DNA of 64,000 bases, from contig NW_027488370.1 in NCBI RefSeq assembly GCF_051014445.1, forward strand, positions 13,144,001-13,208,000, in the 5' to 3' direction. A model generated the notes under the pieces. The model did not search any database. It saw only the letters and a program-made list of their open reading frames with translations, and was not told the origin of the DNA. Source of the stretch: Colletes latitarsis (taxonomy: Eukaryota; Arthropoda; Insecta; Hymenoptera; Colletidae). Positions 26,171-41,126 of the stretch are shown in pieces. The position numbers were made by a program, and so were the translations under genes. Each line of letters begins with the position of its first letter. The stretch's first letter is position 1.

Positions 26171-29100
26171 GTTATCCTCAAAAATATTGTTCGAAACCAG
26201 GTTTAATCGACAGTTTCAGTGTGGTAGCACATTACTACGTGATTCGAACCAGAAAAAAATCCAGGATCTGTTCAACAAGTATGTGAAGTATGCGAAAGTA
26301 TGAGTCTGATGAGGGCATATCTCAGGCCTAACCTAGACATAACATGCGTTATCCTCTAGAATATTGATCGAAACCAGGTTTAGTGGACTGTTTCAGTGTG
26401 GTACCACATTACTACGTGATCCAAACCAGAAAAAACCCAGGATCTGTTCAACAAGTATGTGAAAAACGCGAAAGTATGAGCCTGATGAGGGCAAATCCCA
26501 GGCCTATCCCAGACATAACTTGCGTTATCCTCTAAAATATTGATCGAAACCAGATACAATGGACTGTTTCAGTGTGGTACCACATTACTACGTGATCCAA
26601 ACCAGAAAAAACCCACGATCTGTTCAACAAGTATGTGATGCATGCGAATGTATGAGTCTGATGAGCGGAAATCCCAGGCCTAACCTAGACATAACATGCG
26701 TTATCCTCTAAAATATTGACCGAAACCAGGTTTAGTGGACTGTTTCAGTGTGGTACCAAATTACTGCCTCATCCAAACCAGAAAAAACCCAGGATATGTT
26801 CAACAAGTATGTGAAACATGCGAAAGTATGACCCTGATGAGGGCAAATCCCAGACCTATCCCAGACCTAACTTGCGTTGTCCTCTAAAATATTGATGGAT
26901 ACAAGTTTTAATTGACTGTTTCAGTGTGGTACCACAGTACCACGTGATCCAATCCAGAAGAAGCCCAGGATCTAGCCATCAAGTATGAGAAATGTGCGAA
27001 AGTACGAGCCTGATGATGGCAAATCTCAGACCTATCCTAGACCTAACATGCGTTATCCTCTGAAATATTGATCGAAACCAGGTTCAATGGACTGTTTCTG
27101 TGAGGTACCACATTACTACGTGACCCAAACCAGAAAAAACCCAGGATCTGTTCAACAAGTATGTGAAAAACGCGAAAGTATGAGCCTGATGAGGGCAAAT
27201 CCTAGACCTAACCCAGACCTAACATGCGTTATCCTCTAAAATATTTATCAAGACCAGGTTTAATTGAATGTTTCCGTGTGGTACCACATTACTACGTGGT
27301 CCAAACCAAAAAAAACCCAGGATCTGTTCAACAGGTATGTGAAGAATGCGAAAGTATGAGTCTGATGTGGGAAAATCCCAGGCCTAACCTAGACCTAACA
27401 TGCGTTATCCTCTGAAATATTGATCGAAACCAGGTTTAATGGACTGTTTCAGTGTGGTACCACATTAGTACGTAAACCAAACCAGAAAAAGCGAGGGATC
27501 TGTTCAAGAAGTATGTGAATAACGCGAAAATATGACCCTGATGAGGACAAATCCCCGACCTATCCCAGACCTAACTTACGTTATCCTCTAAAATATTTAT
27601 GAAGCCCAGGATTAATTGACTGTTTCAGTGTGGCATCACATTACTACGTGATGCAAACCAGTGGAAGCCCAGGATGTGGCCAACAAGAATGAGGAATATG
27701 CGAAAGTACGAGCCTGATGAGAGCAAATCACAGACCTATCCCAGACATAACTTGCGTTATCCTCTAAAACATTGACCGAAACCAGGTTTAATTGACAGTT
27801 TCAGTGTGGTACCACTATACTACGTGATCGAAACCAGAAAAAACCCAGGATCTGTTCAAGAAGTATTTGAAGAATGCGAAAGTATGAGACTGATGTGGGC
27901 AAATCCCAGACCTATCCCAGACCTAACTTGCGTTATCCTAAAAAATATTGATCGAAACCAGGTTTAATGGTCTGCTTCGGTGTGGCATCACGTTACTACA
28001 TGATCCAAACCAGAAATAACCCAGGATCTGTTCAACAAGTATGTGAAGAATGCGAAAGTATGAGCCAGTTGAGGGCAAATCCCAGACCTATCCCAGACAC
28101 AACTTGCGTTATCCTCTTAAATATTGGTCGAGACCAGGTTTAGTCGACTGTTTCAGTGTGGTACGACATAACTACGTGATCCAAACCAGAAAAAGCCCAG
28201 GATCTGGCCAACGAGTATGCGAAAAATGCGAAAGTACGAGCCAGATGAGGGCAAATCCCGGGCTTTACCTAGACCTAGGATGAGCTGTCCTCTAAAATAT
28301 TGATCGAAAACAGGTTTAATGGACTGTTTCAGTGTGGTACCACATTACTGCGAGATCCGGACCTGTGAAAGCCCAGGATCAGGCCAACAAGTATGAGAGA
28401 TATGCGAATGTATGAGCCAGATGAATGCAAATCCTGGACGTACCCCAGACGTAACATGCGTTATCCTCTAAAATATTGGTCGTATCCAGGTTTAACTGAC
28501 TGTTTCAGTATGGAACCACATAACTACGTTATTCAATCCAGAAAAGGCCCAGGATCTGGCCAACAAGTATGAGAAATATGCGAATGTATGAGCCAGATGA
28601 GGGCAAATCCTAGACCTAGCCCAGACCTATCATGCGTTATCATCTAAAATATTGATCGAAACCTGGTTTAATCGATTGTTTCAGTGTGGTACCACATTAC
28701 TACCTGATCCAAACCAGAAATAACCCAGGATCTCTTCAACAAGTATGTGAAGAATGCGAAAGTATGAGCCAGATGCGGGCAAATCCTGGACGTAACAAGA
28801 CCTAACATGCGTTATCCTCTAAAATATTGTTCGAGACCAGGTATAATTGACTGTATCAGTGTGGTACTACATTACTATGTGATCCAATCCAGAAAAAGCG
28901 ACGGATGTGGCTAACAAGTATGAGAAATATGCGGAAGTATGAGCCAGATGTGTGCAAATCCTGGACCAAACCCAGACCTAATATGCGTTATCCTCTATAA
29001 TATTGGTCGTATCCAGGTTTAACTGACTGTTTCAGTGTGGTAGCACATAACTACGTTATCCAATCCAGAAAAAGCCCAGGATCTGGCCAACAAGTATGAG

Positions 29101-32100
29101 AAATATGTGAAAGTATGAGCCAGATGAGGGCAAATCCTAGACCTAACCCAGACCTAACATGCGTTATCATCTAAAATATTGATCAAACCTGGTTTAATCG
29201 ACTGTTTCAGTGTGGTACGACATTACTACCTGATCCAAACCAGAAATAACCCAGGACCTGTTCAACAAGTCTGTGAAGAATGCGAAAGTATGTGTCTGAT
29301 GAGGGCAAATCCCTGGCCCAACCTTGTCCAAACATGCGTTATCCTCTAAAATATTGATCAAATCCAGGTTTAATCGACTGTTTCAGGGTGGTAGCACATT
29401 ACTACGTGGTCCAAACCAGAAAAATCCCAGGATTTGGCCAACAAGTATGTGAGGAATGCGAAGGTATGGGCCTGATGAGGGCAAATCCCACGCCTATCCC
29501 AGACCTAACATGCGTTATCCAGTAAAATATTGACCGAGACTAGGTTTTATGGACTGTTTCAGTGTGGTACCACATTACCACGTGATTCAAACCAGAAAAA
29601 ACCCAGGATCTGTACAACAAGTATGTGAAGAATGCGAAAGTATGGGTCTGATGGGGGCAAATCCCAGGCCTAACCTAGACCTAGGATGAGCTATCCTCTA
29701 AAATATTGATCGAATACAGGTTTAATGGACTGTTTCAGTGTGGTACCACATTACTACGAGATCCGGACCTGTGAAAGCCCAGGATCAGGCCAACAAGTAT
29801 GAGAAATATGCGAATGTATGAGCCTCATGAGGGCAAATCCCAGACCTAACCCAGACCTAACATGCGATATCCTTTACAATATTGACACAGACTAGGTTTC
29901 ATGGACTGTTTCAGCGCGGTACGACATTACCACGTGATTCAAACCAGAAAAAACCCAGGATCTGTACAACAGGTATGTGAAAAATGCGAAAGTATGGGTC
30001 TGATGAGGGCAAATCCTAGCCCTAACCCAGACATAACATGCGTTATCATCTAAAATATTGATCGAAACCAGGTTTAATCGACTGTTTCAGGGTGGTACCA
30101 CATTACTATGTGATCCAAACCAGGAAAAGCCCAGGATCTGGCCAACAAGTATGAGAAATATGCGAAAGTATGAGCCTGATGCGGGCAAATCCTGGACCTA
30201 ACCCAGACCTAACATGCGTTATCCTCTAAAATATTGACCGAGACTAGGTTTTACGGACTGTTTCAGTGTGGAACCACATTACCACGTGATTCAAACCAGA
30301 AAAAACCCAGGATCTGTACAACAAGTATGTGAAGAATGCGAAAGTATGGGTCCGATGGGGGCAAATCCCAGGCCTAACCTAGACCTAACATGCGTTATCC
30401 TATAAAATGTTGATCGAGACCAGGATTAATCGACTGTTTCAGTGTGGTACCACTTTACAACGTGATCCAAGCCAGAAAAAGCCAGGGATCTGTTCAACAA
30501 GTATGTGAAAAATGCGAAAGAATGACCCTGATGAGGGCAAATCCCAGGCGTAACCTAGACCTAACATGCGTTATCCTCTAAAATATTGGTGGAAACCGGG
30601 TCTAATGGACTGCTTCAGTGTGGTACCACATTACTACGTGATCCAAACCAGAAAAAGCCAGGGATCTGTTCAACAAGTACGTCAAAAACGCGAAAGTATG
30701 AGCCTGATGAGGACAAATCCCAGACCTATCCCAGACATAACTTGCGTTATCCTCTAAAATATTGATCGAAACCAGGATTAATCGACTGTTTCAGTGTGGT
30801 ACCACATTACCACGTGATTCAAACCAGAAAAAACCCAGGTTCTGTACAACAAGTATGTGAAGAATGCGAAAGTATGGGTCTGATGGGGCAAATCCCAGGC
30901 CTAACCTAGACCTAGGATGAGCTATCCTCTAAAATATTGATCGAAACCAGGATTAATCGACTGTTTCAGAGTGGTACCACATTACTACGTGATCCAAACC
31001 AGAAAAAGCCCAGGATCTGGCCAACAAGTATGAGAAATATGCGAAAGTATGAGCCTGATGTGGGCAAATCCTGGACCTAACCCAGACCTAACATGCGTTA
31101 TCCTCTAAAATATTGATCGAGACCAGGTATAATTGGCTGTTTCAGTGTGGTACTACATCAGTATGTGACCCAATCCAGTAAAAGCAACGGATCAGGCCAA
31201 CAAGTATGAGAAATATGCGACAGTATGAGCCTGAGGAGGGCAAATCGCACACCTAACCGTGTCCTAACCGGCGTTATCCTATAAAATGTTGATCGAGACC
31301 AGGTTTAGTCGACTGTTTCAGTGTGGTACCACATTACCACGTGATTCAAACCAGAAAAAACCCAGGTTCTGTACAACAAGTATGTGAAGAATGCGAAAGT
31401 ATGGGTCTGAAGGGGCAAATCCCAGGCCTAACCTAGACCTAGCAGGAGTTATCCTCTAAAATATTGATCGAGACCAGGTTTAGTCGACTGTTTCAGTGTG
31501 GTACCACATTACCACGTGATCCAAACCAGAAAAAGCCCAGGATCAGGCCAACAAGTATGAGAAATACGCGAAAGTATGAGCCAGATGCGGGCAAATCCTG
31601 GACCTAACCCAGACCTAACTTACGTTATCCTATAAAATATTGATCGAGACCACGTTTAGCCGACTGTTTCAGTGTGGTACCACATTACCACGTGATCCAA
31701 ACCAGAAAAAGCCCAGGATCTGGCCAACGAGTATGCGAAAAATGCGAAAGTACGAGCCAGATGAAGGCAAATCCTGGACCTAACCCAGACCTAACATGCG
31801 TTATCCTTTAAAATATAGATCGAAGCCAGGTTTAATCGACTGTTTCAGTGTGGTACCACAGTACCACCTGATCCAAACCAGAAAAAACCCAGAATCTGTC
31901 CAACAAGTATGTGAAGAATGCGAAAGTATGAGTCTGATGAGGGTAAATCCCAGGCCTAACCTGGACCTAGCATGAGTTACCCTCTAAAATATTTATTGAA
32001 ACCAGGTTTAATGGACTGCTTCAGTGTGATACCACATTACCACGTGATCCAAACCAGAAAAAGCCCGGGATCTGGCCAACGAGTATGCGAAACATGCGAA

Positions 32101-33203
32101 AGTATGAGCCAGATGAATGCAAATCCTGGACCTACCCCAGACCTAACATGAGTTATCCTCTAAAATATTCGTCGTATCCAGGTTTAACTGACTGTTTCAG
32201 TGTGGTACCACATAACTATGTTATTCAATCCAGAAAAAGCCCAGGATCTGGCCAACAAGTATGAGTAATATGCGAAAGTATGAGCCAGATGAGGGCAAAT
32301 CCTAGACCTAACCAAGACCTTACATGCGTTATCATCTAAAATATTGATCGAAACCTGGTTTAATCGACTGTTTCAGTGTGGTACGACATTACTACCTGAT
32401 CCAAACCAGAAAAGACCCAGAATCTGGCCAACAAGTATGAGAAATATGCGAAAGTATGAGCCAGATGAGGGCAAATCCCAGACCTATCCCAGACCCAACT
32501 TTCGGTATCCCCTAAAATATTGGTCGAGACCAGGTTTAGTCGACTGTTTCAGTGTGGTACCACATTACTACGTGATCGAAACCAGAAAAGACCCAGAATC
32601 TGTTCAAGAAGTATGTGAAGAATGCGAAAGTATGAGACTGATGAGGACAAATCCCAGACCTATCCCAGACATAACTTGCGTTATCCTCTAAAATATAGAT
32701 CGAAACCAGGTTTAATCGACTGTTTCCGTGTGGCACCACATTACTACGTGATCCAAACCAGGAAAAGCGCAGGATCTGGCCAACAAGTATGAGAAATATG
32801 CGAAAGTACGTGTCTGATGAGGGCAAATCCCAAACCTAACCGAGACCTAACCGGCGTTATCCTCTAAAACGTTCATCGTGACTAGGGTTAATCGGCTGGT
32901 TCAGTGTGGTACCACATTACTACCTGATCCAAGCTAGTAGAAACGCAGGATCTCTTCACCAAGTATGTGAAGAATGCGAAAGTATGAGCCAGATGCGGGC
33001 AGATCCAAGACCTAAACCAGACCTAACATGCGTTATCCTCAAAAATATAGTTCGAAACCAGGTTTAATCGACTGTTTCCGTGTGGCACCACATTACTACG
33101 TGATCCAATCCAGAAAAAGCCCAGGATCTGGCCAACAAGTATGAGAAATATGGGAAAGTATGAGCCAGATGAGGGCAAATCCTAGACCTAACCCAGACCT
33201 AAC
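26171..33203. repeat. Satellite array, second more diverged monomer family
   Basis: The 176-bp period continues, but the predominant monomers change. They carry GGATCTGGCCAACAAGTATG, AGCCAGATGAGGGCAAATCC, ATTGGTCGTATCCAGG and ACTGACTGTTTCAG. Variants with TAGGATGAGCTATCC or CTAGCATGAGTTACC at the monomer start first appear here. The order of monomers from about 27.9 to 33.2 kb is found again, with internal losses, at 53.1-55.0 kb and 57.0-61.3 kb. Nothing other than satellite was seen. Confidence 0.92.
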
Positions 33204-36200
33204 ATGCGTTATCATCTAAAATATTGATCGAAACCTGGTTTAATCTACTGTTTCAGTGTGGTACGACATTACTACCTGATCCAAACCAGAAATAACCCAG
33301 GACCTGTTCAACAAGTATGTGAAGAATGCGAAAGTATGAGTCTGATGAGGGCAAATCCCAGGCCTAACCTAGACCTAGCAGGAGTTATCCTCTAAAATAT
33401 TGATCGAGACCAGGTTTAGTCGACTGTTTTAGTGTGGTACCACGTTACTACGTGATCCAAACCAGAAAAAGCCCAGGATCAGGCCAACAAGTATGAGAAA
33501 TACGCGAAAGTATGAGCCAGATGCGGGCAAATCCTGGACCTAACCCAGACCTAACTTACGTTATCCTATAAAATATTGATCGAGACCACGTTTAGCCGAC
33601 TGTTTCAGTGTGGTACCACATTACCACGTGATCCAAACCAGAAAAAGCCCAGGATCTGGCCAACGAGTATGCGAAAAATGCGAAAGTACGAGCCAGATGA
33701 AGGCAAATCCTGGACCTAACCCAGACCTAACATGCGTTATCCTCTAAAATATAGATCGAAACCAGGTTTAATCGACTGTTTCAGTGTGGTACCACAGTAC
33801 CACCTGATCCAAACCAGAAAAAACCCAGAATCTGTCCAACAAGTATGTGAAGAATGCGAAAGTATGAGTCTGATGAGGGCAAATCCCAGGCCTAACCTAG
33901 ACCTAGCATGAGTTACCCTCTAAAATATTTATTGAAACCAGGTTTAATGGACTGCTTCAGTGTGATACCACATTACCACGTGATCCAAACCAGAAAAAGC
34001 CCGGGACCTGGCCAACGAGTATGCGAAACATGCGAAAGTATGAGCCAGATGAATGCAAATCCTGGACCTACCCCAGACCTAACATGCGATATCCTCTAAA
34101 ATATTCGTCGTATCCAGGTTTAACTGACTGTTTCAGTGTGGTACCACATAACTATGTTATTCAATCCAGAAAAAGCCCAGGATCTGGCCAACAAGTATGA
34201 GTAATATGCGAAAGTATGAGCCAGATGAGGGCAAATCCTAGACCTAATCCAGACCTTACATGCGTTATCATCTAAAATATTGATCGAAACCTGGTTTAAT
34301 CGACTGTTTCAGTGTGGTACGACATTACTACCTGATCCAAACCAGAAATAACTCAGGACCAGTTCAACAAGTACGTGAAGAATGCGAAAGTATGAGTCTG
34401 ATGAGGGCAAATCCGAGGCCTAACCTAGACCTAGCATGAGTTATCCTCTAAAATATTGCTCCGGTCCAGATTTAGTCGACTGTTTCAATGTGATACCATG
34501 TTAGTACATGATCCAAACCAGAAATAACCCAGGATCTGTTCTGCAAGTATGTGAAAAATGCAAAAGTATGAGTCTGATGAGGGCAAATCCCTGGCCTAAC
34601 CTTGACCAAACATGCGTTATCCTCTAAAATATAGATCGAATCCAGGTTTAACTGACTGTTTCAGTGTGGTACCACATAACTATGTTATTCAATCCAGAAA
34701 AAGCCCAGGATCTGGCCAACAAGTATGAGTAATATGCGAAAGTATGAGCCAGATGAGGGCAAATCCTAGACCTAACCCAGACCTTACATGCGTTATCATC
34801 TAAAATATTGATCGAAACCTAGTTTAATCTACTGTTTCAGTGTGGTACGACATTACTACCTGATCCAAACCAGAAATAACCCAGGACCTGTTCAACAAGT
34901 ATGTGAAGAATGCGAAAGTATGAGTCTGATGAGGGCAAATCCCAGACCTAACCTAGACCTAGCAGGAGTTATCCTCTAAAATATTGATCGAGACCAGGTT
35001 TAGTCGACTGTTTTAGTGTGGTACCACGTTACTACGTGATCCAAACCAGAAAAAGCCCAGGATCAGGCCAACAAGTATTAGAAATACGCGAAAGTATGAG
35101 CCAGATGCGGGCAAATCCTGGACCTAACCCAGACCTAACTTACGTTATCCTATAAAATATTGATCGAGACCACGTTTAGCCGACTGTTTCAGTGTGGTAC
35201 CACATTACCACGTGATCCAAACCAGAAAAAGCCCAGGATCTGGCCAACGAGTATGAGAAAAATGCGAAAGTACGAGCCAGATGAAGGCAAATCCTGGACC
35301 TAACCCAGACCAAACATGCGTTATCCTCTAAAATATAGATCGAAACCAGGTTTAATCGACGGTTTCAGTGTGGTACCACAGTACCACCTGATCCAAACCA
35401 GAAAAAACCCAGAATCTGTCCAACAAGTATGTGAAGAATGCGAAAGTATGAGTCTGATGAGGGCAAATCCCAGGCCTAACCTAGACCTAGCATGAGTTAC
35501 CCTCTAAAATATTTATTGAAACCACGTTTAATGGACTGCTTCAGTGTGATACCACATTACCACGTGATCCAAACCAGAAAAAGCCCGGGATCTGGCCAAC
35601 GAGTATGCGAAACATGCGAAAGTATGAGCCAGATGAATGCAAATCCTGGACCTACCCCAGACCTAACATGCGTTATCCTCTAAAATATTCGTCGTATCCA
35701 GGTTTAACTGACTGTTTCAGTGTGGTACCACATAACTATGTTATTCAATCCAGAAAAAGCCCAGGATCTGGCCAACAAGTATGAGTAATATGCGAAAGTA
35801 TGAGCCAGATGAGGGCAAATCCTAGACCTAACCCAGACCTTACATGCGTTATCATCTAAAATGTTGATCGAAACCTGGTTTAATCGACTGTTTCAGTGTG
35901 GTACGACATTACTACCTGATCCGAACCAGAAATAACTCAGGACCAGTTCAACAAGTATGTGAAGAATGCGAAAGTATGAGTCTGATGAGGGCAAATCCGA
36001 GGCCTAACCTAGACCTAGCATGAGTTATCCTCTAAAATATTGCTCCGGACCAGGTTTAGTCGACTGTTTCAATGTGGTACCATGTTAGTACATGATCCAC
36101 ACCAGAAATAACCCAGGATCTGTTCTGCAAGTATGTGAAAAATGCAAAAGTATGAGTCTGATGAGGGCAAATCCCTGGCCTAACCTTGACCAAACATGCG

Positions 36201-37570
36201 TTATCCTCTAAAATATAGATCGAATCCAGGTTTAACTGACTGTTTCAGTGTGGTACCACATAACTATGTTATTCAATCCAGAAAAAGCCCAGGATCTGGC
36301 CAACAAGTATGAGTAATATGCGAAAGTATGAGCCAGATGAGGGCAAATCCTAGACCTAACCCAGACCTTACATGCGTTATCATCTAAAATATTGATCGAA
36401 ACCTGGTTTAATCTACTGTAACAGTGTGGTACGACATTACTACCTGATCCAAACCAGAAATAACCCAGGACCTGTTCAACAAGTATGTGAAGAATGCGAA
36501 AGTATGAGTCTGATGAGGGCAAATCCCAGACCTAACCTAGACCTAGCAGGAGTTATCCTCTAAAATATTGATCGAGACCAGGTTTAGTCGACTGTTTTAG
36601 TGTGGTACCACGTTACTACGTGATCCAAACCAGAAAAAGCCCAGGATCAGGCCAACAAGTATGAGAAATACGCGAAAGTATGAGCCAGATGCGGGCAAAT
36701 CCTGGACCTAACCCAGACCTAACTTACGTTATCCTATAAAATATTGATCGAGACCACGTTTAGCCGACTGTTTCAGTGTGGTACCACATTACCACGTGAT
36801 CCAAACCAGAAAAAGCCCAGGATCTGGCCAACGAGTATGCGAAAAATGCGAAAGTACGAGCCAGATGAAGGCAAATCCTGGACCTAACCCAGACCTAACA
36901 TGCGTTATCCTCTAAAATATAGATCGAAACCAGGTTTAATCGACTGTTTCAGTGTGGTACCACAGTACCACCTGATCCAAACCAGAAAAAACCCAGAATC
37001 TGTCCAACAAGTATGTGAAGAATGCGAAAGTATGAGTCTGATGAGGGCAAATCCCAGGCCTAACCTAGACCTAGCATGAGTTACCCTCTAAAATATTTAT
37101 TGAAACCACGTTTAATGGACTGCTTCAGTGTGATACCACATTACCACGTGATCCAAACCAGAAAAAGCCCGGGATCTGGCCAACGAGTATGCGAAACATG
37201 CGAAAGTATGAGCCAGATGAATGCAAATCCTGGACCTACCCCAGACCTAACATGCGTTATCCTCTAAAATATTCGTCGTATCCAGGTTTAACTGACTGTT
37301 TCAGTGTGGTACCACATAACTATGTTATTCAATCCAGAAAAAGCCCAGGATCTGGCCAACAAGTATGAGTAATATGCGAAAGTATGAGCCAGATGAGGGC
37401 AAATCCTAGACCTAACCCAGACCTTACATGCGTTATCATCTAAAATGTTGATCGAAACCTGGTTTAATCGACTGTTTCAGTGTGGTACGACATTACTACC
37501 TGATCCGAACCAGAAATAACTCAGGACCAGTTCAACAAGTATGTGAAGAATGCGAAAGTATGAGTCTGAT
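33204..37570. repeat. 1584-bp nine-monomer higher-order repeat, about 2.75 copies
   Basis: Units start at 33204, 34788 and 36372, exactly 1584 bp apart (9 x 176). Internal markers keep the same offset: AGCAGGAGTT at 33377, 34961 and 36545; ATGAGTTACCCTC at 33908, 35492 and 37076; ATGCGTTATCATCTAAAAT of the seventh monomer at 34260, 35844 and 37428. The third unit breaks off near 37570, where the text jumps to a different monomer in mid-unit. This is the clearest higher-order structure in the window. Confidence 0.93.
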
Positions 37571-39718
37571 GAGGGCAAATCCCTGGCCTAACCTTGACCA
37601 AACATGCGTTATCCTCTAAAATATAGATCGAATCCAGGTTTAATCGACTGCCTCAGTGTGGTACCACATTACTACGTGATCCAAACCAGTGGAAGCCCAG
37701 GATCTGGCCAACAAGAATGAGAAGTATGCGAAAGTGTGAGCATGATGAGGGCAAATCCTAGACATAACCGAGACCTACCATGCGTTATCCTCTAAAATAT
37801 TTATCAAGACCAAGTTTAATTGAATGTTTCTGTGTGGTACCACATTACTACGAGATCCAAACCAGAAAAAACCCAGGATCTGTTCAACAAGTATGTGAAG
37901 AATGCGAAGGTATGTGTCTGATGAGGGAAAATCCCAGGCCCAACCTAGGCCTAACATGTGTTATCCTCTAAAATATTAATCGAAACCAGGTTTAATGGTC
38001 TGTTTCAGTGTGGTACCACATTACTACGTGATCGAAACCAGAAAATACCCGGGATCTGTTCAAGAAGTATGTGAAGAATGCGCAAGTATGAGACTGATGA
38101 TGGCAAATCCTAGACCTAACATAGACCTAACATGTGTTATCCTCTAAAATATTGACGGAAACCAGGTTTAATTGAATGTTTCAGTGTGGTACCACATTAC
38201 TACGTGGTCCATACCGGAAAAAACCTAGGATCTGTTCAACAAGTATGTGAGGTATGCGAAAGTATGAGTCTGATGAGGGCAAATCCCAGGCCTAACCTAG
38301 ACATAACGTGCGTTATCCTCTAAAATATTGATCGAAACCGGGTTTAATCGACTGTTTTAGTGTGGTACCACATTAATACGTGATCCAAAGCAGAAAAAAC
38401 CCTCGGTCAGGTCAACATGTATGTTAAAACTGCGAAAGTATGACCCTGATGAGGGCAAATCTCCGACCTAACCTTGGCCTAACATGTGTTATCCCCAAAA
38501 ATATTGATCGAAACCAGGTTTAATCGACTGCCTCAGTGTGGTACCACATTACTACGTGATCCAAACCAGAAAAAATCCCAGGATCTGTTCAACAAGTATG
38601 TGAAGTATGCGAAGGTATGAGTCTGATGAGGGCAAATCCAAGGCCTAACCAAGACCCAACATGCGTTATCCTCTAAAATATTCATCGAAACCAGGTTTAG
38701 TGGACTGTTTCAGTGTGGTACCACATTACTACGTGATCCAAACCAGCAAAAACCCGGGATCTGTTCAACAAGTATGTGAAAAACGCGAAAGTATGAGCCT
38801 GATGAGGGCTAATCCCAGACCTATCCCACACCTAACTTGCGTTAACCTCCAAAATATTGATCGAAACCAAGTTTAATTGACTGTTTAAGCGTGGTGCCAC
38901 TTTACTACGTGATCCAAAGCAGAAAAAAACCCAGGATCTGTTCAACAAGTATGTGAAGTATGCGAAAGTATGAGTCTGATGAGGGCAAGTCCCAGACCTA
39001 TCCCAGTCATAACATGCGTTATCCTCTAAAATATTTATCAAGACCAGGTTTAATTGAAAGTTTCAGTGTGGTACCACAGTACTACGTAATCCAAGCCAGA
39101 AAAAACCCAGGATCCGTTCAAGAAGTTTGTGAAGAATGCGGAAGTATGAGTCTGGTGAGTGAAAATCCCAGACCTATCCCAGACATAACATGCGTTATCC
39201 TCTAAAATATTTATGTAGACCAGGTTTAATTGAAAGTTTCAGTGTGGTACCACATTACTACGTAATCCAAACCAAAAAAAATCCAGGATCCGTTCAAGAA
39301 GTTTGTGAAGAATGCGAAAGTATGAGTCTGGTGAGTGAAAATCCCAGGCCTAACCTAAACCTAACATGCGTTATCCTCAAAAATATTGTTCGAAACCAGG
39401 TTTAATCGACAGTTTCAGTGTGGTACCACATTACTACGTGATCCAAACCAGCAAAAACCCAGGATCTGTTCAACAAGTATGTGAAAAACGCGAAAGTATG
39501 AGCCTGATGAGGGCTAATCCCATACCTATCCCACACCTAACTTGCGTTAACCTCCAAAATATTGATCGAAACCAAGTTTAATTGACTGCTTAAGCGTGGT
39601 GCCACTTTACTACGTGATTCGAACCAGAAAAAACCCCAGGATCTGTTCAACAAGTATGTGAAGTATGCGAAAGTATGAGTCTGATGAGAGCATATCTCAG
39701 GCCTAAGCTAGACATAAC

Positions 39719-41126
39719 ATGCGTTATCCTCTAGAATATTGATCGAAACCAGGTTTAGTGGACTGTTTCAGTGTGGTTCCACATTACTACGTGATCCAAA
39801 CCAGAAAAAACCCAGGATATGTTCAACAAGTATGTGAAAAACGCGAAAGTATGAGCCTGATGAGGGCAAATCCCAGGCCTATCCCAGACATAACTTGCGT
39901 TATCCTCTAAAATATTGATCAAAACCTGGTTTAATGGACTGTTTCAGTGTGGTACCACTTTGCTACGTGATCCAAAGCAGAAAAAACCATCGTTCAGGTC
40001 ATCACGTATGTTAAAACTGCGAAAGAATGACCCTGATGAGGGCAAATCCCAGACCTAACCTAGACCTAACATGTGTTATCCTCTAAAATATTGATCGAAA
40101 CCAGGTTTAACCGACTGTTTCAGTGTGGTACCACATTACTACGTGATCCAAACCAGAAAAAACCCAGGATCTGTTCAACAAGTATGAGAAAAACGCGAAA
40201 CACTGAGCCTGATGAGGGCAAATCCCAGAACTAACCCTGACATAACTTGCGTTATCCTCTAAAACATTTATCAAGACCAGGATTAATTGACTGTTTCAGT
40301 GTGGCATCACATTACTACGTGATCCAAACCATTGGAAGCCCAGGATCAGGCCAACTAGAATGAGAAATATGCGAAAGTATGAGCCTGACGAGAGCAAATC
40401 CCAGACCTAACCTAGACCTAACATGCGTTATCCTCTAGAATATTGATCGAAACCAGGTTTAGTGGACTGTTTCAGTGTGGTACCACATTACTACGTGATC
40501 CAAACCAGAAGAAACCCAGGATATGTTCAACAAGTATGTGAAAAACGCGAAAGTATGAGCCTGATGAGGGCAAATCCCAGGCCTATCCCAGACATAACTT
40601 GCGTTATCGTCTAAAATATTGATCAAAACGAGGTTTAGTGGACTGTTTCAGTGTGGTACCACTTTGCTACGTGATCCAAAGCAGAAAAAACCATCGATCA
40701 GGTCATCATGTATGTTAAAACTGCGAAAGAATGACCCTGATGAGGGCAAATCCCAGACCTAACCTAGACCTAACATGTGTTATCCTCTAAAATATTGATC
40801 GAAACCAGGTTTAGCCGACTGTTTCAGTGTGGTACCACATTACTACGTGATCCAAACCAGAAAAAACCCAGGATCTGTTCAACAAGTATGTGAAAAACGC
40901 GAAACACTGAGCCTGATGAGGGCAAATCCCAGAACTAACCCAGACATAACTTGCGTTATCCTCTAAAACATTTATCAAGACCAGGATTAATTGACTGTTT
41001 CAGTGTGGCATCACATTACTACGTGATCCAATCCATTGGAAGCCCAGGATCAGGCCAACAAGAATGAGAAATATGCGGAAGTATGAGCCTGACAAGAGCA
41101 AATCCCAGACCTAACCTAGACCTAAC
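39719..41126. repeat. 704-bp four-monomer higher-order repeat, 2 copies, beside the insertion
   Basis: Units start at 39719 and 40423, and the pattern ends at 41127 (704-bp spacing). The four-variant order is that of 7382-8789, and as there it is followed by a monomer with AAAAATATTGACCGAAACCAGGTTC. This makes 7382-9847 the natural paralogue of the retrotransposon-bearing segment. Confidence 0.86.
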
